Source of the DNA: Pseudevernia furfuracea
Taxonomy: Eukaryota > Ascomycota > Lecanoromycetes > Lecanorales > Parmeliaceae
Reading direction: 5' to 3'
NCBI GenBank assembly: GCA_022315425.1
Contig: JAIUPT010000034.1
Location: 496,001 to 560,000, forward strand
Length of the DNA: 64,000 bases
Shown: piece after piece, positions 9,845-21,441 of the stretch
How the letters are laid out: each line of letters opens with the position of its first letter
Numbering within the stretch: the stretch's first letter is position 1
Program-made: the position numbers and the translations under genes
Notes under the pieces: model-generated
The model's input: the letters and a program-made list of their open reading frames with translations, nothing else
Told to the model about the DNA's origin: nothing
Database searches by the model: none

Positions 9845-12800
9845 TCACATTATGGTACACTCTCCTTCACTATTCCTCCTCACGGCAGATCGCGAAACTC
9901 GGGTCTTTTGCTTCGCTGGATTTCCTCGCCTCAATTCTTCGAGTCTACCTTTAGCTTTTTCGAACCCCTGACTTGCACTTTTCCAGTACCAGCGCTTAGC
10001 ATCTTCAAGGTTCGCCGGAGCTCCGATTCCCTGCAAGTCATACGGAGTAAGCACTGTTGGCGGCGATATCAATTGTGAGATTGGTCAGGACATACCACTT
10101 CTGTAAAGTATCCCATGGCGTATTCAGCCTTAGCCAGCCCCGACTGAGCAGCTTTACGAGCCCAGAGATAGGCCTCTGTGTCGCTTTGTTGCAGTACACC
10201 TTCAGATCCCGTAAGGTACCAACCGCTCAAAGCAAGTTCGCTTTGATGCTCCTCTTGCACAGCTGCTTTGCTGTACCAAGCGATGCTCTGCCTGGGGTCA
10301 ACCGGGCATCCCATCAAGCCGTATTCATACGCGCAACCGAGACGAAATTGCGAGAATTTGTAGCCCAAATTGGCTGCTTCAGCGAAGAGCTGCTGCGAGT
10401 ATGCTTCGTCCCTTGTTACACCCTCACTGCTGCTAGGTTTCTCGTGCAAAAGAGCCTAGGGTTAGATGGTGTCAGCTTCCATCGTCCCCCACGATTTTTG
10501 ACCGTGATTGGCAGACTCACAAGTTCGTGCAAAGCATGTGGATTCTCCTCGTCAGCACGCTCCGCTGCTCGTTTCAACCAGACAACGGCTTCTTTGGGGC
10601 TCTTTGGTTGGCCCAACAATCCCTTTAACGAAATGATACCCATCTTGTACATGGCGGGCGTGTCTCCTAGAGTCGCGGCCCTTTTATACCACTGCATAGC
10701 TTTCACGGCGTCTCGGCTTGTACCTCCACCTTCTTCATGTCCTATCTCGCAGCATACTGCCACTCGGTACGCGGCCTGAGCATGACCTGCTTTCGCCGCT
10801 GATTGATAGAGCTTGAAAGCTTCTCGAGTATCAGATTCCAAGCCCAGTGATCCGCGGCTATACGCGTCCGCCAGGTAGAACGTGGCTTCGCTATACCCGT
10901 TATTGGAAAGTTTCTTGACAATCTTATGAGCATCAAGAATATATTTCTCCCGACTTTTGTTGCGTGTCCTCGGATCAGCTCGCTCATCAACCAGAACAGA
11001 AGCCGCTTCAACCATTTTCTTAGCCAAAATCAACTGACTTTTCAAGTCGTCAGGGTTCCTCGACGCGACCTGCTTGAGTGTCTCAAGCTCCTCATGGGTG
11101 ACTGGCGCAGACCCTCGTTTCGTGTCTATGGAGCGCGAGGGTACTGGAAGTTTAGTTGGACTTGACGGAGTGGAGTTGTATTGCCTGAGAGGAACTGGCT
11201 TCGGGGCTTGATTTGCAGGGGAGCCTGACATTAAACCGGGTCTGACTGGCGCAGGATGCAATGGTAGTGCATCCGGATTTGATAGAGACATGGGTCCCAT
11301 TCGATTATTGATTGGAGATGGTCTACCACCAGGCGGTCCCATCTGTCGCGGACGTCCATCTTGCATTGTCGGTGAACGATATCGGTCAGGCGGCCCGTTG
11401 CCTTGATATGCCGTTGGGGTTTTACCGTGCCCAGGAACTGCCAAGTTTGCCCTGTTGTGATCATTGGGACGATATCCTTTTGGCGGCATTGATTCCTGAT
11501 ACTGGCGGTCTTGTTGGTACTGATCCGGCCTCGTAATGGGAGAGGCCATAGTACTATTGGCGCTGGGACCATACTCATTTCGAGCGGGAGCTGTCGCTGG
11601 TGGTCTATTGGGAGCTCCAGGCACACCAAAGTCGAACCCATCATCGAGTGGTGGCCTCGGTGATTGCCGGTCTTTGAAATTAGGCTGCGATCTACTCCGG
11701 GGATGTCTCGCATTCGAAGCTGGATCATTCCTATGGTCTCTACGTACCTCTTCCCGTGAAGGGACTGGCACTGGTGGAAATTCTTGAGTTCTCGGCTGTG
11801 GCTGCAGATGGTCGTCGATGGTCATCCCTCGTCTACGACCAGCGCTTGGCGCCGGTACGCCGTCAAAATTTGGCATATCTTCGTCAGCGGGAGTTCGGGG
11901 CTGTCGATCTTTGTTGTACAGATATGGCTGGTGGTCATCTTGCGTTGCGTCATAATACGTGTCGAAGAATTCGCCGAGGCTATCCTTTTGGGCATGTGGC
12001 TGACGAGAATCCGTGCTTTGGGCGTGGACCACTGAGTCTACTCTACCTCCATCTGAATATGCTTGGGGCTGAGGAAATGATTCCTGCCGAGACACGTTTA
12101 CTGGACTGGTTGGCGTATACCCTCTGTCTTCAGGACCGTGGTAGCCAGAAACAAAACCAGGCTCCTGCCAGGCCGACTGATCTGGTGGGCGACTAGATTC
12201 TAAGGCTGCTTCAGAAATTGCTGTTGGCATAGTCTTGCTTCGCTCATACCCTGTGTCCATTCTAGTGTCAGGTGGAAGGGATGGTCTCGTCCGATTGTCT
12301 TCTGAGTGCCGACCGTTGATTACGGGCCTGAGTTGATCTACCCGCGCACCACGACGACCATTGTCGCGGGGTCTAGGCCTGTCTTGTGCTGTTCCTCGGT
12401 ACCGCCCTGCATCCCTTTCAGGCTGTGGCTGGTGATCGAAGTATCCTCCGCCTCTGCCGTTGGAATTTGCTTCCGATGTAGCTGAAGGGGGAGTGTTTGA
12501 TCGATATTGAGAAGGATCTCCGTTGAGCTTCCCTTTGCCATTAGGCGAGGAAGCATAAGTGCCCTTGCTGCTTGCTGTTTGCGGCCTGTTGTCGTAAGCC
12601 TTGTCTTGCCGCGACTCATTACGCAAGCTCGTTGATCCCATGGAGTCTTCGAGACCGGTGATATTTGCATGTTCAACTTTATTGGGCCTCATGGGAAAAG
12701 TTGGAAAGGGGTTATCCCAGGCGACTGTATCAGGTGATATCGGTGTTTGAATAACCCGATTAGTAGCTGAATAAATGGTCAGCTGGCATTTCCATACACA

Positions 12801-13655
12801 CGTCTTATCTTCCAGTCACACTTTGGCCGACTTACAGGGTTTCGGGTACTGAGGGTTTTGAGGGTTTTGAGGTCTGGTGGAATTGGGTTGGTTTTGATTG
12901 AACCTAGATGCTGGCGCTTCCTGCTCTCTAGGAGGTCGATCATTTCTGTAACTGCCTGGAGAGAGCCCCCTGTCGTATGGACCTCCTCGATTTGGCCGAG
13001 GATATCCAGCATTGTATTCGAGGTCTTGGTAAGCCTGGTCGTCGCTGTGAGGAGGGCGATGGTAGTGCTGCCTTGGTGTCCAATTGTCCGCAGTCTCAAG
13101 AGAAAACTCGTTATATTCATCTTCACCGTTGTCATGTTCCTGTGAGCGATTGTAGTACGTTCCTTCTGGTTGATAGTGCTGGTCATAAGCTTGTGGCTCA
13201 CGATTTTGATTCGACTGGCAGTACGGGTCCTGCTGGTGGTGGTGACCTCTATCAAGTGGTGCAGGTTTTGATTGCAGTGGGCCTCGATTCCGAGGATCAT
13301 TGCGAGGGTGTCGTCCTGTCTCTATTGGTCTTCCCTGCGGCGGTTGCGCGGGCGGCCACCTTCCACCCCTATCTTGGCCTCTGCCTGCGTACCGCCCATT
13401 GCCGCCATAGTAGGAGTGGTCTTGATCTGGCCAATCCTCGTTGTACCCGTAGGACCCACCAGATGACTCATTGGTGTTGTGATATTGCTGCGGAAGCCCA
13501 CGTCGAGGGCTACCATTGAAGTGCGCCGCTTGACTTCTTGGCCCGTACCCGTTCTTTACAGGGTAAGCTTCTCGAGAAGGCCCATACGAGGGCTGGTGGT
13601 CTTGGTAGGGCGGTCTTTGTGGGGCGCCATATCGTGGCTGCTGAGCGAAAGCCAT
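9845..13655 (-). CDS. Chitin synthase activator SKT5/CHS4 homologue (Sel1 repeats, CaaX end)
   Basis: Four exons: 13655-12836, 12766-10521, 10455-10096 and 10030-9845; 1203 residues. In yeast, Skt5/Chs4 activates and anchors chitin synthase III at the bud neck. The first 800 or so residues are low-complexity Pro/Gln/Arg/Asp/Tyr-rich and predicted disordered. A conserved linker (THEELETLKQVASRNPDD) leads into tandem Sel1 repeats (about 890-1180), for example ATFYLADAYSRGSLG, AAYRVAVCCEIG, AMYKMGIISLKGLLGQ, FRLGCAYEYGLMG, LALSGWYLTG and AEYAMGYFTEVG. The last four residues are Cys-Thr-Ile-Met, a CaaX box favouring farnesylation, as in yeast Chs4. Introns of 69, 65 and 65 bases keep every repeat in phase. 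The exon 2 acceptor at 12767 was chosen because it keeps WDNPFPTFP in frame. Confidence 0.92.
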
Positions 13656-14627
13656 GACTTCAAATTTGTTCTTTATTAAGTTGCCAGAGGTGGACTTGAT
13701 TCGGACCGCGTCACGGCAATGAGACCCCCTGCAGCAATGTTATTGGTCTTCAGCCGGTGCTCATCTTCAATGCTATCCTAAGGAAATTATTAGGGTCCGG
13801 CGCGCTCCTGCTGCAAATTATGAATGGCTTCGTCACCAGTACTTCCGTAGACCTTAGGTTTTGGTGGTACCCTTACAAAGATCGAACCTGTTATGTGACC
13901 GCTCAATGGATTGTAGGTTGAAGAAGTCCCTGAGCCGTTGACGATATTGAATGGGTGCTTTGAAGAACGAATTCCAGACCAAGTGAAGGTTGTAACGTCT
14001 GTAACATCCAGGTATGGGTGGTGCAACAAACAGGAGCAGAAGACCTAACAAAGGAGCTGAAGGAGAGAGCCCGAAAACATGGGCCCGCACAGGGTTTAGC
14101 ATTCACGGCCCAGACATTGCAGGCATACAGTATATGATTTGCAGGGCATCGAGGTCGAGTACTTGCAGGGCCACAGATTCCTACTGGTAACAATTGATCA
14201 TTGGGTAGCCAATCGGATGTTGAGAAGATGAGGGTGGGAGGAAGTCGATTCGTCTTGACTGCTTGAAAAGTGGCTCATTCATATGTGGCGGTGCACGCCT
14301 TTTCTTCTTTGAAATTGTAGTCACCGCGCTCTTGTTTCGTTTTTAGTTCTAAGTTACGATAGCTGACAGCAAACCGTGCTACACTGCCTTAGACTGCCCT
14401 GTACTATATAGAGCCTCATCGAGTCTCGGATTCTGCTCGATTACTCCGGAAATATAAGGATCGACTTCCGCAGCTAACCATACGACTTGTTATGTGTATC
14501 CGTGCATTTTTTCTTGGCGCGATCGTCGTAGCACACTTTCCCGACCGAGACGAGTAAAGTCAAACAATTCAACTGCAATTACACTATCACCGCATTACAC
14601 TACCCCGGACTGACATAGGACCTCATC
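13656..14627. other. Divergent intergenic region, SKT5-like / CBP4
   Basis: About 970 bases between two divergent starts, holding both promoters. Minus-strand frames around 13790-14190 have no recognisable product. No other structure seen. Confidence 0.5.
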
Positions 14628-15019
14628 ATGTACAAGGCTATCAAGATGCTATCTGGCGGAATCATGTTGTGTGTTGGAGGCCCGGCCCTTGTTTACTGGG
14701 TGTCTCCTACCGAAGAAGAATTATTCAAGGCGCGTCGTCTGTAGATGGCCTCACCGAGAGGATATGTGCTGATATGGCGCAGAAATACAATCCAGAACTC
14801 CAGAAGAGATCGTTAGAGAACAGGGAGCAAAAACAGCAAGACTTTGACAACTTCGTCAACAAACTCAAGGAGTACTCCAAATCCGACAAGCCAATATGGA
14901 TAGCCGCCGCCGAGGACGAAGCTCGTCAGAGAGCTAACAGCGCAGAGGAGCAGCGGAGAATAGCGCAAGACATACAAAAGAGAAGGGAGAAAGTAAGAGC
15001 CGAGAGTCTGCAACGATGA
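14628..15019 (+). CDS. CBP4: CBP4, cytochrome bc1 complex assembly factor
   Basis: Two exons, 14628-14729 and 14783-15019, giving 112 residues. Cbp4 is a small inner-membrane protein that works with Cbp3-Cbp6 in assembling newly made cytochrome b into complex III. Seen: a single N-terminal membrane segment (MLSGGIMLCVGGPALVYWVS), then TEEELFK, joined after the intron to KYNPELQKRSLENREQKQ and LKEYSKSDKPIWIAAAEDE, followed by a charged coiled-coil tail. These are the defining blocks of the family. The join needs a 53-base intron starting GC rather than GT; without it the frame stops five codons after the membrane part. The gene converges on malate synthase. Confidence 0.9.
14730..14782 (+). 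other. Probable GC-AG intron in CBP4
   Basis: Donor GCGCGT after AAG, a GCTGAT branch-like site and acceptor GCGCAG. No GT donor in the neighbourhood restores the frame to the conserved YNPELQKRS block; this phase-0 choice does. Confidence 0.6.
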
Positions 15020-15399
15020 ATACATACCCGGCTGGTAGAAAAGACGGATTGACTTCATGTGTCTAGCTAGATTCGCCTCTAGCTCGAAAATGCCCTAAAG
15101 GGGGATGGGAACATAGCTGGCGTTAGGGTGCAGGTGTGTTCTACGGGCATTTATGTCTGACCTTCAAGCCTGCTTCGGGAGCACTGCACTTTGGTGTGAA
15201 ACTCGGTGTTTCACTGGACAATCCAAGGCATACGCTTTGTATCAGTTGGAATTTCTCAGCGAGAAGGTTTTTTACAACACACGATCGACTAGCTTGACAC
15301 ATGTTCAATGTCGACAAACCCTTAAAGCATCGTGCTCAAACCACGATCATGATCCCCTGCACGTGCTCAAGCCCTAAATCGTGCGCCGGCATGGTCTCA
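15020..15399. other. Convergent 3' flanks of CBP4 and malate synthase
   Basis: No gene seen. The last part holds the 3' untranslated sequence of malate synthase. Confidence 0.5.
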
Positions 15400-17272
15400 T
15401 CACAATTTAGCTGCGGGACCTACAGACGTGATCTCATTATAGAGTAGTGTTGTTAAGAAGTCTGCCTATTTGTAAGCACCCGATCGACAAAACGAGGGCG
15501 TTACATGAAGCTTGCCTGCATAGTCTTCTCCAATGACTTGGCCGGAGAAGTATTGAGCGGCAAGATGATACTTGTTCCCCTTTGGCGCTTTCGCAGACAG
15601 CTCGTCCGCCTGCTCTTTGAGAAGCTTCTGCGCATACGTTTTGTCGACCTTCTTGCCCTCAGCCGTTGTGATACCGTGCTTACACCACTGCCACAGCTGG
15701 GATCGACTGACTTCAGCAGTTGCAGCATCCTCCTAAAACATCGCCAACCCACGTCAGTCAATGCGGGGACCCATCTTCGGGATATCTTACCATCAAATAA
15801 TTGATTGGGACGCAACCAATTCCTTTCAACCAACCCTCCATATATCCGAGACCAATATTGAGGTTCTTCCTGATGCCTTCTTCCGTAACGGTGCCCGGCA
15901 TGTTCATGTTGAGCAAATCGTTGGCAGTTATCTGCACCTCTTCTCGTCGCACGAATAGCTGGTTGGGCGTTGGCATGTGCTTGTTGAACACCTCATTCGC
16001 AATGTTTGCCAGCGCTGGATGCGCCACCCACGTGCCGTCATGGCCTGCGCGTACTTCACGAAGCTTATCGGCATAAACGCCTGCCATTGCTTTATCGTTC
16101 GCCTCTTTATCATCTTTGATCGGAATCTGAGCCGCCATGCCGCCCTAACATTATGAGCTGAGGTCTGCGATTGGGAATGGCTTCAACTCACCATGGCATG
16201 TACCCCTCGTTTGTGGCATGTTTTGATGAGAAGCTGGACGTAAGCGTCCATGAAAGGAACAGTCATAGTGACTGCAGAGCGGTCCGGTAGGACGAAATTG
16301 GAGTTTTGACGGAATTTTTTGATCACACTGAAGATGTAATCCCATCTACCGCAATTCAGGCCAGAACTATGGTCACGGAGCTCATAGATGATCTAGAAGC
16401 GTCAGCATGATCAACGTCTCACAGAAAGTCAAATCTACCTCCTCCATTTCAAATGCTGCTACAATGGTTTCGATCAGAACGGTCCCTCGGATAGTCCCAC
16501 GCGGCATGCCAATAAAATCTTGGGCCAGATTGAAGACGTCATTCCACAGACGCGCCTCGAGATGGGACTCCATTTTGGGCAAGTAAAAGTATGGCCCTGT
16601 CCCTGTCTTCACCAGCTCTTGTGCGTTATGGAAAAAGTAAAGGCCGAAATCGAACAGACTTGCAGATATTGGTTCGCCATCGACTGTGAAGTGCTTCTCC
16701 ACCATATGCCACCCTCGAGAACGCGCTATCAGGGTAGGCGGTTTCCTGTCCGTCCGGAGTTTGTAGTCCTTCTCCCCTTGTTTAAAGTCGACTTGCTTTC
16801 GAATAGCATCATATAAGTTGACCTGACCATTGATCATGTTGTCCCATGTCGGTGCACTGGAATCTTGAGCAGGGTCAGCACCGGGACATCAACATACAGG
16901 CAAATACACACCTTCGAAATCGGCCATATAAGTCCAGACATTGGAGTTCAAAGCATTGACAACCATCTTTCGGTCCGTGGGCCCTGTGATCTCGGTTCTC
17001 CTGTCAATCAATCCCGGCGCTGGCGGGGCACCTTTCCATGCATCGTTCTCACGGATATGCTTAGACTCCGGCAAAAAGTCTGGCAGGACTCCTTTGTCCA
17101 GCTCAGCTTGGCGGATGTCCCGGCGTTGCAGGAGGTATTTGCGCTTCTCATTGAACGAACGGTGCAGTAGGGCAAGGAAAGCTATTGCATCTTTGTTTAA
17201 GATCTTGCGGGTTTGGTCATTGAGAGGACCGAGGATGGAAACGCCTTGAATGATAGCTTCAGTATTCGACAT
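15400..17272 (-). CDS. Malate synthase, peroxisomal/glyoxylate cycle
   Basis: Six exons: 17272-16912, 16863-16439, 16392-16192, 16144-15791, 15732-15516 and 15461-15400; 539 residues, the normal length. It condenses acetyl-CoA and glyoxylate to malate in the glyoxylate cycle, needed for growth on acetate and fatty acids. Visible signatures: NVWTYMADFEDSSAPTWDN across the first join, RSRGWHMVEKH, ASLFDFGLYFFHN, LPKMESHLEARLWND, PRGTIRGTVLIET, HSSGLNCGRWDY, MGGMAAQIPIKDD and GHDGTWVAHPALA, then EDAATAEVSRSQLWQW, whose Asp (about 449) is the expected catalytic acid. The last exon encodes ADFLTTLLYNEI and ends Ala-Lys-Leu, a type 1 peroxisomal targeting signal. Introns are 48, 46, 47, 58 and 54 bases; the last is best read as GC-AG. 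Confidence 0.95.
15462..15515 (-). other. GC-AG last intron of malate synthase, with retained-intron stop
   Basis: Donor AG|GCAAGC and acceptor GGCAG join GEDYA directly to DFLTTLLY, matching the family exactly. A nested GTAACG donor at 15500 would leave an unusually short 39-base intron and insert five residues. If nothing is spliced, the frame runs in phase to a TAG just before the acceptor, giving a protein without the Ala-Lys-Leu end. Confidence 0.75.
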
Positions 17273-17760
17273 GTTGAAGAGTGGCTGTTGGGCGGAGATA
17301 GACTTAGTAGACTCGAGAGATATAATTTAGATAGGTCGGCAATAGATAATCAGAGTGATGTCTTCTTCAATACGTGAGAGTTGCGAGGGTGCAAATCGTC
17401 CGGGGGAACGCTACTAGAATAAAGGACCAGATGGGGGAACGGAAGATGTTGAGGGGATCTTGGCCGGCAGGGAAAGCTTCTTCGATACGGTATTCTTCAA
17501 TTGACAGAGTTTGAATTCAAAAAACGAGGTCTCTGACGCCTTCAATGGACGAGTAATTGACGCTAGAAGTCCAGTTCAACGTCAGTACTTACTCAGAGAG
17601 AGAAGATGTGGGGTTTTTTGTACCTCTCGGAGTTTAACACACGGGGTTAATTTGTACGATTTGGCCACTTGCCCTAATTCGAATAGCGCGCACACCTTTG
17701 CGCCTCCCACCTACCTTAGTGGAAGGCTGAGTTGCGTGAACGGTAACTACACGGTTTTTT
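17273..17760. other. Malate synthase upstream region, edge of the gene-rich block
   Basis: It contains the malate synthase promoter and leader. No further gene recognised. It ends at the inverted-repeat boundary of the Fot1-like element, beyond which composition changes sharply. Confidence 0.5.
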
Positions 17761-17794
17761 GACCAGGATTCGAGAATGATCAGGATTCGAGAAT
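17761..17794. repeat. Left terminal repeat of the Fot1-like element, duplicated in tandem
   Basis: Two 17-base units, GACCAGGATTCGAGAAT and GATCAGGATTCGAGAAT, stand head to tail. Only one copy exists at the other end. Confidence 0.8.
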
Positions 17795-17975
17795 CTTAGT
17801 AAGCACACCAAAAATTTGACAGTCTAGCCATATTTGAAAGGATTTGTAACTAGCGTCTATTCTATCAAATAAACATCCCCCAATGTAAATATACGAATTT
17901 CGATCAATTGAGTCGCTATTGCTTATAAATCTTCTTCTAAGTCTTCTCCTAGATCTTCTATCAAATCTTATAGCA

Positions 17976-19175
17976 ATGCTCGGAAAGCGACGGCCTAAGG
18001 CCCCTGATCTTCAGGCTCGTAAGGCTAAGGCCTTGGAGACCTGGAACAAGGATCTCACCCTGAAAATCTCCAAACTTGCTCTGGAATATAATATATCGGT
18101 CTCTTCTTTTTATGCCCGTACTCGAGGTCGTAAGACACACAGCGAAGCAGCCGAAAGTCTGAGAATCTTTAACAATGATGAGGAAAAGGCCCTAGTCGAA
18201 TAATATATCAAACTAATCAATTGAGGACACTCATCAAGGGTAGAGACTCTTAGAACTTTGATCTCAGAACTACTTCAATTCAAGATCGAGAATTCAACTA
18301 AACAAGTAGAAAAGCATTGAACGAAACGCTTTATTAAACGACATCAACAGCTAGAAATCACATATAATCGAACATTAGACAATAATCGTGCCAAAGTCAC
18401 ACACTCTGAAATCATTCGTCGATGATTTGATCTTTTGACTAGTATTGTCAAAGAGTATAATATCAAAGAAGAACACATCTTCAATTTTGACGAGAAGAGT
18501 GTTTTAATGAATATAACTATAACGACTAAAATCATCAGTCAAGTCAAAGACAAGCGACGATTTAAAACTCAGTTAGACAATCGCGAATTAGTTATAATCA
18601 TCGAAGGTGTAAATAGTGAAGACTGAAGTATTTCATCGACTTTGATATTCAAAGACAAGCATTAGCAGAGCAGCTAATAAAAGCAAAATCTAATATCTGA
18701 GACTAGGATCGCTATCAGTCTCAGGGGTTAAACGAACTCTCAGATAGCCGTGAAGTGATTAGTTGAGGTATTTGATATCTATACAGAAAGATTTGTAGAC
18801 AAAGACGACTATCGATTGCTTGTTCTAAACGGACATGATAGTCATGTCTCGTGACAATTTGTTATGGCCTGTCATGATCGAAGAATTCTATCATTATGTC
18901 TTCTCCCTCATATCACATATCTTCTTCAGCCTCTGAATGTTGCTATATTCGGATCTCTTCAAAAGATATATGATGATCTTGTTAGTCACGAGAGTGAGAC
19001 AGGAATTGACTCTATTAATAAAGATATCTTTATCAATCTCTACACGAAGGCACGAGAAAAGATCTTCACATCAAACGTCATCAAAGCAGGATTCAAAGCA
19101 ACAGGCTTAGTATTATTTAATTCTCAGAAAGTATTGAAGCGTTTTTCTGATCGGACTATCACTTCTGAGACATAG
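17976..19175 (+). pseudogene. Fot1/pogo transposase, inactivated
   Basis: An N-terminal psq-type helix-turn-helix (LKISKLALEYNISVSSFYAR) is followed by DDE-superfamily pieces: IFNFDEKSVLMN, then NGHDSH, then LLPHITYLLQPLNVAIFGSL. The frame is broken by TGA and TAG codons where the family has Trp or Gln, the change RIP makes. In the third catalytic block the usual LQPLD is LQPLN (codon 18936-18938), a G-to-A change that would remove a catalytic Asp. The C-terminal region (about 19550-19870) is Lys/Glu-rich through an expanded GAA tract. Confidence 0.85.
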
Positions 19176-19723
19176 CAATTAGACGCAAATCTTCGCCTTA
19201 CATCAAAAACATCGACAACAAATGAGCAAGCAAGACGAGAAATCGAGCTACTAAAGTCTCAATGTACTTCACTTTCACTACTACGTCTTTCTAAGTTAGA
19301 AAGAGACTTTGTCTAGATATATGTCAGCAATATCATTCTTAGTCAATAGAATAAACAGCTTTTTAGCGAGAATCGTATTCGAAAGAGAGGTCAACAGTCA
19401 AAATCTCGTAGACTAGTCTCGAATAATGATCGTCTTCTTAGCAAAGAAATGACAATGACTCAAAAGATCATTATCGATGTAACAAAAACAGAGCAGATAA
19501 GAAAAGTACGTCATCGACTAACAAAAAAAGAGTATCAAGTCTATCTACGACAAAAGAACACTCATAGAAAGACACTTTTCAAGTATAAGTTCTTGATATT
19601 GGGGGACGAGAACTGAGGGACTCGCTGAAGGAAGTTTCTGATCGATGATACATATGAGTTCTCTGAGAAGGGGGAGAAAGAAGAAGATGAGGAAGAGAAG
19701 AAAGAATCAGAAGTATTAGAAGT

Positions 19724-19749
19724 AGAAGAAGAAGAAGAAGAAGAAGAAG

Positions 19750-19779
<30 letters not shown>
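19724..19779. repeat. GAA microsatellite in the transposon
   Basis: About 18 uninterrupted GAA units encoding poly-Glu in the transposase tail frame. It also makes a poly-Leu shadow frame on the other strand. Confidence 0.9.
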
Positions 19780-19782
<3 letters not shown>

Positions 19783-20131
19783 AAGAAGTAAAAGAAGTAG
19801 AGAAAGAAGAGAAAGAAGAGAAAGAGAAGAATCAGAAGAATCAGAAGATAAAAGAGACTGACGAAGAATAATGACGATCATGACACCTGTTTTGATGCTA
19901 ATTCAGCTGTCATCCCTGTACTATAGCGACGTATTCTCGATGGCATTTAATTGAATGACTCCGCTGCATATGAAAATATCATATTTGAATGATTTGAATG
20001 ACTTGAATCTATATATTTGAATATTTGCCTGGAGATGCGGGCAGAGAAGATAGCTGACGACGGCCTTATTTGAGAGAACACTACCGGTAGCCCTACCAAA
20101 TTGACCAATCATCTCCATACCCTAACCCTAC

Positions 20132-20148
20132 ATTCTCGAATCCTGATC
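20132..20148. repeat. Right terminal inverted repeat of the Fot1-like element
   Basis: ATTCTCGAATCCTGATC, the exact reverse complement of the inner left unit at 17778-17794. Confidence 0.8.
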
Positions 20149-20299
20149 AGGCACGTTACACGGTTTTTTTACGGTTTTTCAAAAGAAACGATAATAAGTA
20201 TGCTTCTGCCTAAAGGCAATGACAGATTTAATACGTTTATTTAAAGTTACGATTAAAACCTCTATTACGTGATTAGAAATTAACGAAATCTTGATTAAT

Positions 20300-21140
20300 T
20301 GTTATGACTAAGATCATGATGTAGAAAGAAGATGCATTCTTCTATCTAGAAATCTGTCTAAGTGAATATCGGAGACGCTAGTACATATTTGACTTAAACT
20401 CTTCGAGACAAGAAAGGAGCTATCAAAGCAAGAAAAGTCTTCTGCGAAAGACTTTCGAGCAGAAAGAGCCTTCTGCGAAAGACTTTCGCAGCATATATAT
20501 CAAATGTTAATAAAGAAAAACAAAGTTAGCGTTCTCGCTAATAGTTAATATATAAGCAAAATAAACAAATCAACACAATATCAAGCAAAGACTTTATAAA
20601 GTCTTTCGCGATCGCTCTCGTTCTCGCTTAAGCGATTGTTCTAACGATTACGAAGTCTGCTTAAGCGACTATAATATCGATAATATTTATATAGTTTTAA
20701 TATTCTTTTTTCGACGTCTTACAGCGACAGATAAAAGTATTTAATAATACTCGTATTCTATTATAAGCTTCTTTGTCTTTAATAGATTCTCGATCTTATA
20801 TTAGACATTATACTTTTTATCTTAATTCTTTCAATTAAATAGATATTCGAATTTCTCACGAGTGATTCGCTTATTCATTATTCTCTTAATCTTAGTGTTA
20901 TTTTCGTCTTCGAAGTCTTCGAAGTCTTTCTTATTATATACGAGTGATAATTCTTTATTAATCTTTCGTTTATATAAATCTAAGATTTCTATTGTCGTAG
21001 CGACAGACGACTTCAATTATATAATCGAAACGACTAAGTAAATACGCATAATCGAGAATAGCTACAGACGATATATAAGATATTCGATCTTGTTTAAAAT
21101 CTTAAACGAGTCAACGCGTTATTAAGAGAGCTTACGATTA
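20300..21140 (+). repeat. Dispersed repeat R, copy 1 (possible LTR plus leader)
   Basis: It begins TGTTATGACTAAGATCATGA and matches 51352-52150 in the same orientation over about 800 bases, including ATCTAGAAATCTGTCTAAGTG, repeated GAAAGACTTTCG motifs and an ATATACGAG block. A TG start and the repeat length suggest the LTR and leader of a retroelement unrelated to the copia family nearby, but I recognise no protein. AT-rich and RIP-like. Confidence 0.6.
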
Positions 21141-21355
21141 AATAAACTGTTAGGGTCTAGACGTGATATCGGACTGATATGAGATATGTCATAAAATGAA
21201 TAGAATATCAAGTATGAAGGTGTCTATGTACAGTGGAATGCTGAAGGTATCATGGTGCGCCAAGGCCACTAGCCGGGTAGGGCTGAGCTAGTAGGGCTGG
21301 TCTGAAATCATGACATAAACTCGAAATAAAATAGTCTTAATATAGTCTAAAAAAG
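21141..21355. other. Short interval of mixed composition before copia copy A
   Basis: Less AT-rich than its flanks (for example GGCCACTAGCCGGGTAGGGC). No feature recognised; it may be the remains of another insertion. Confidence 0.35.
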
Positions 21356-21441
21356 TGTCAAAATTCGAGTCTCATAGTCGCTCTTTACTCTCGTAGCATT
21401 CTATAGTTAACAACTAAGTATTCTATTATCTATTCTTAACA
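21356..21441 (+). repeat. 5' LTR of copy A, 86-base deletion form
   Basis: It begins TGTCAAAATTCGAG and ends TTCTTAACA. Compared with the 122-base LTRs elsewhere it lacks about 36 bases, the block with two CACGTG motifs and the GATGCGC/GCGCATC hairpin. Confidence 0.85.

Larger units (their letters stand above)
17761..20148 (+). mobile_element. Fot1/pogo-type DNA transposon, RIP-degraded
   Basis: Bounded by 17-base inverted repeats: GATCAGGATTCGAGAAT at 17778-17794 (with a tandem near-copy at 17761-17777) and its reverse complement at 20132-20148. Inside is one degraded pogo/Fot1 transposase. The exact outer ends and the expected TA target duplication are not clear, so the limits are approximate. 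A short CCCTAACCCTA stretch lies just inside the right end. Confidence 0.8.

Noticed and set aside
19579..19881. Poly-Leu minus-strand frame of 100 codons.
   Set aside because: Complement of the GAA microsatellite in the transposase tail.
20115..20131. CCCTAACCCTA as a telomere or chromosome end.
   Set aside because: Less than two full units, internal, with sequence continuing on both sides.
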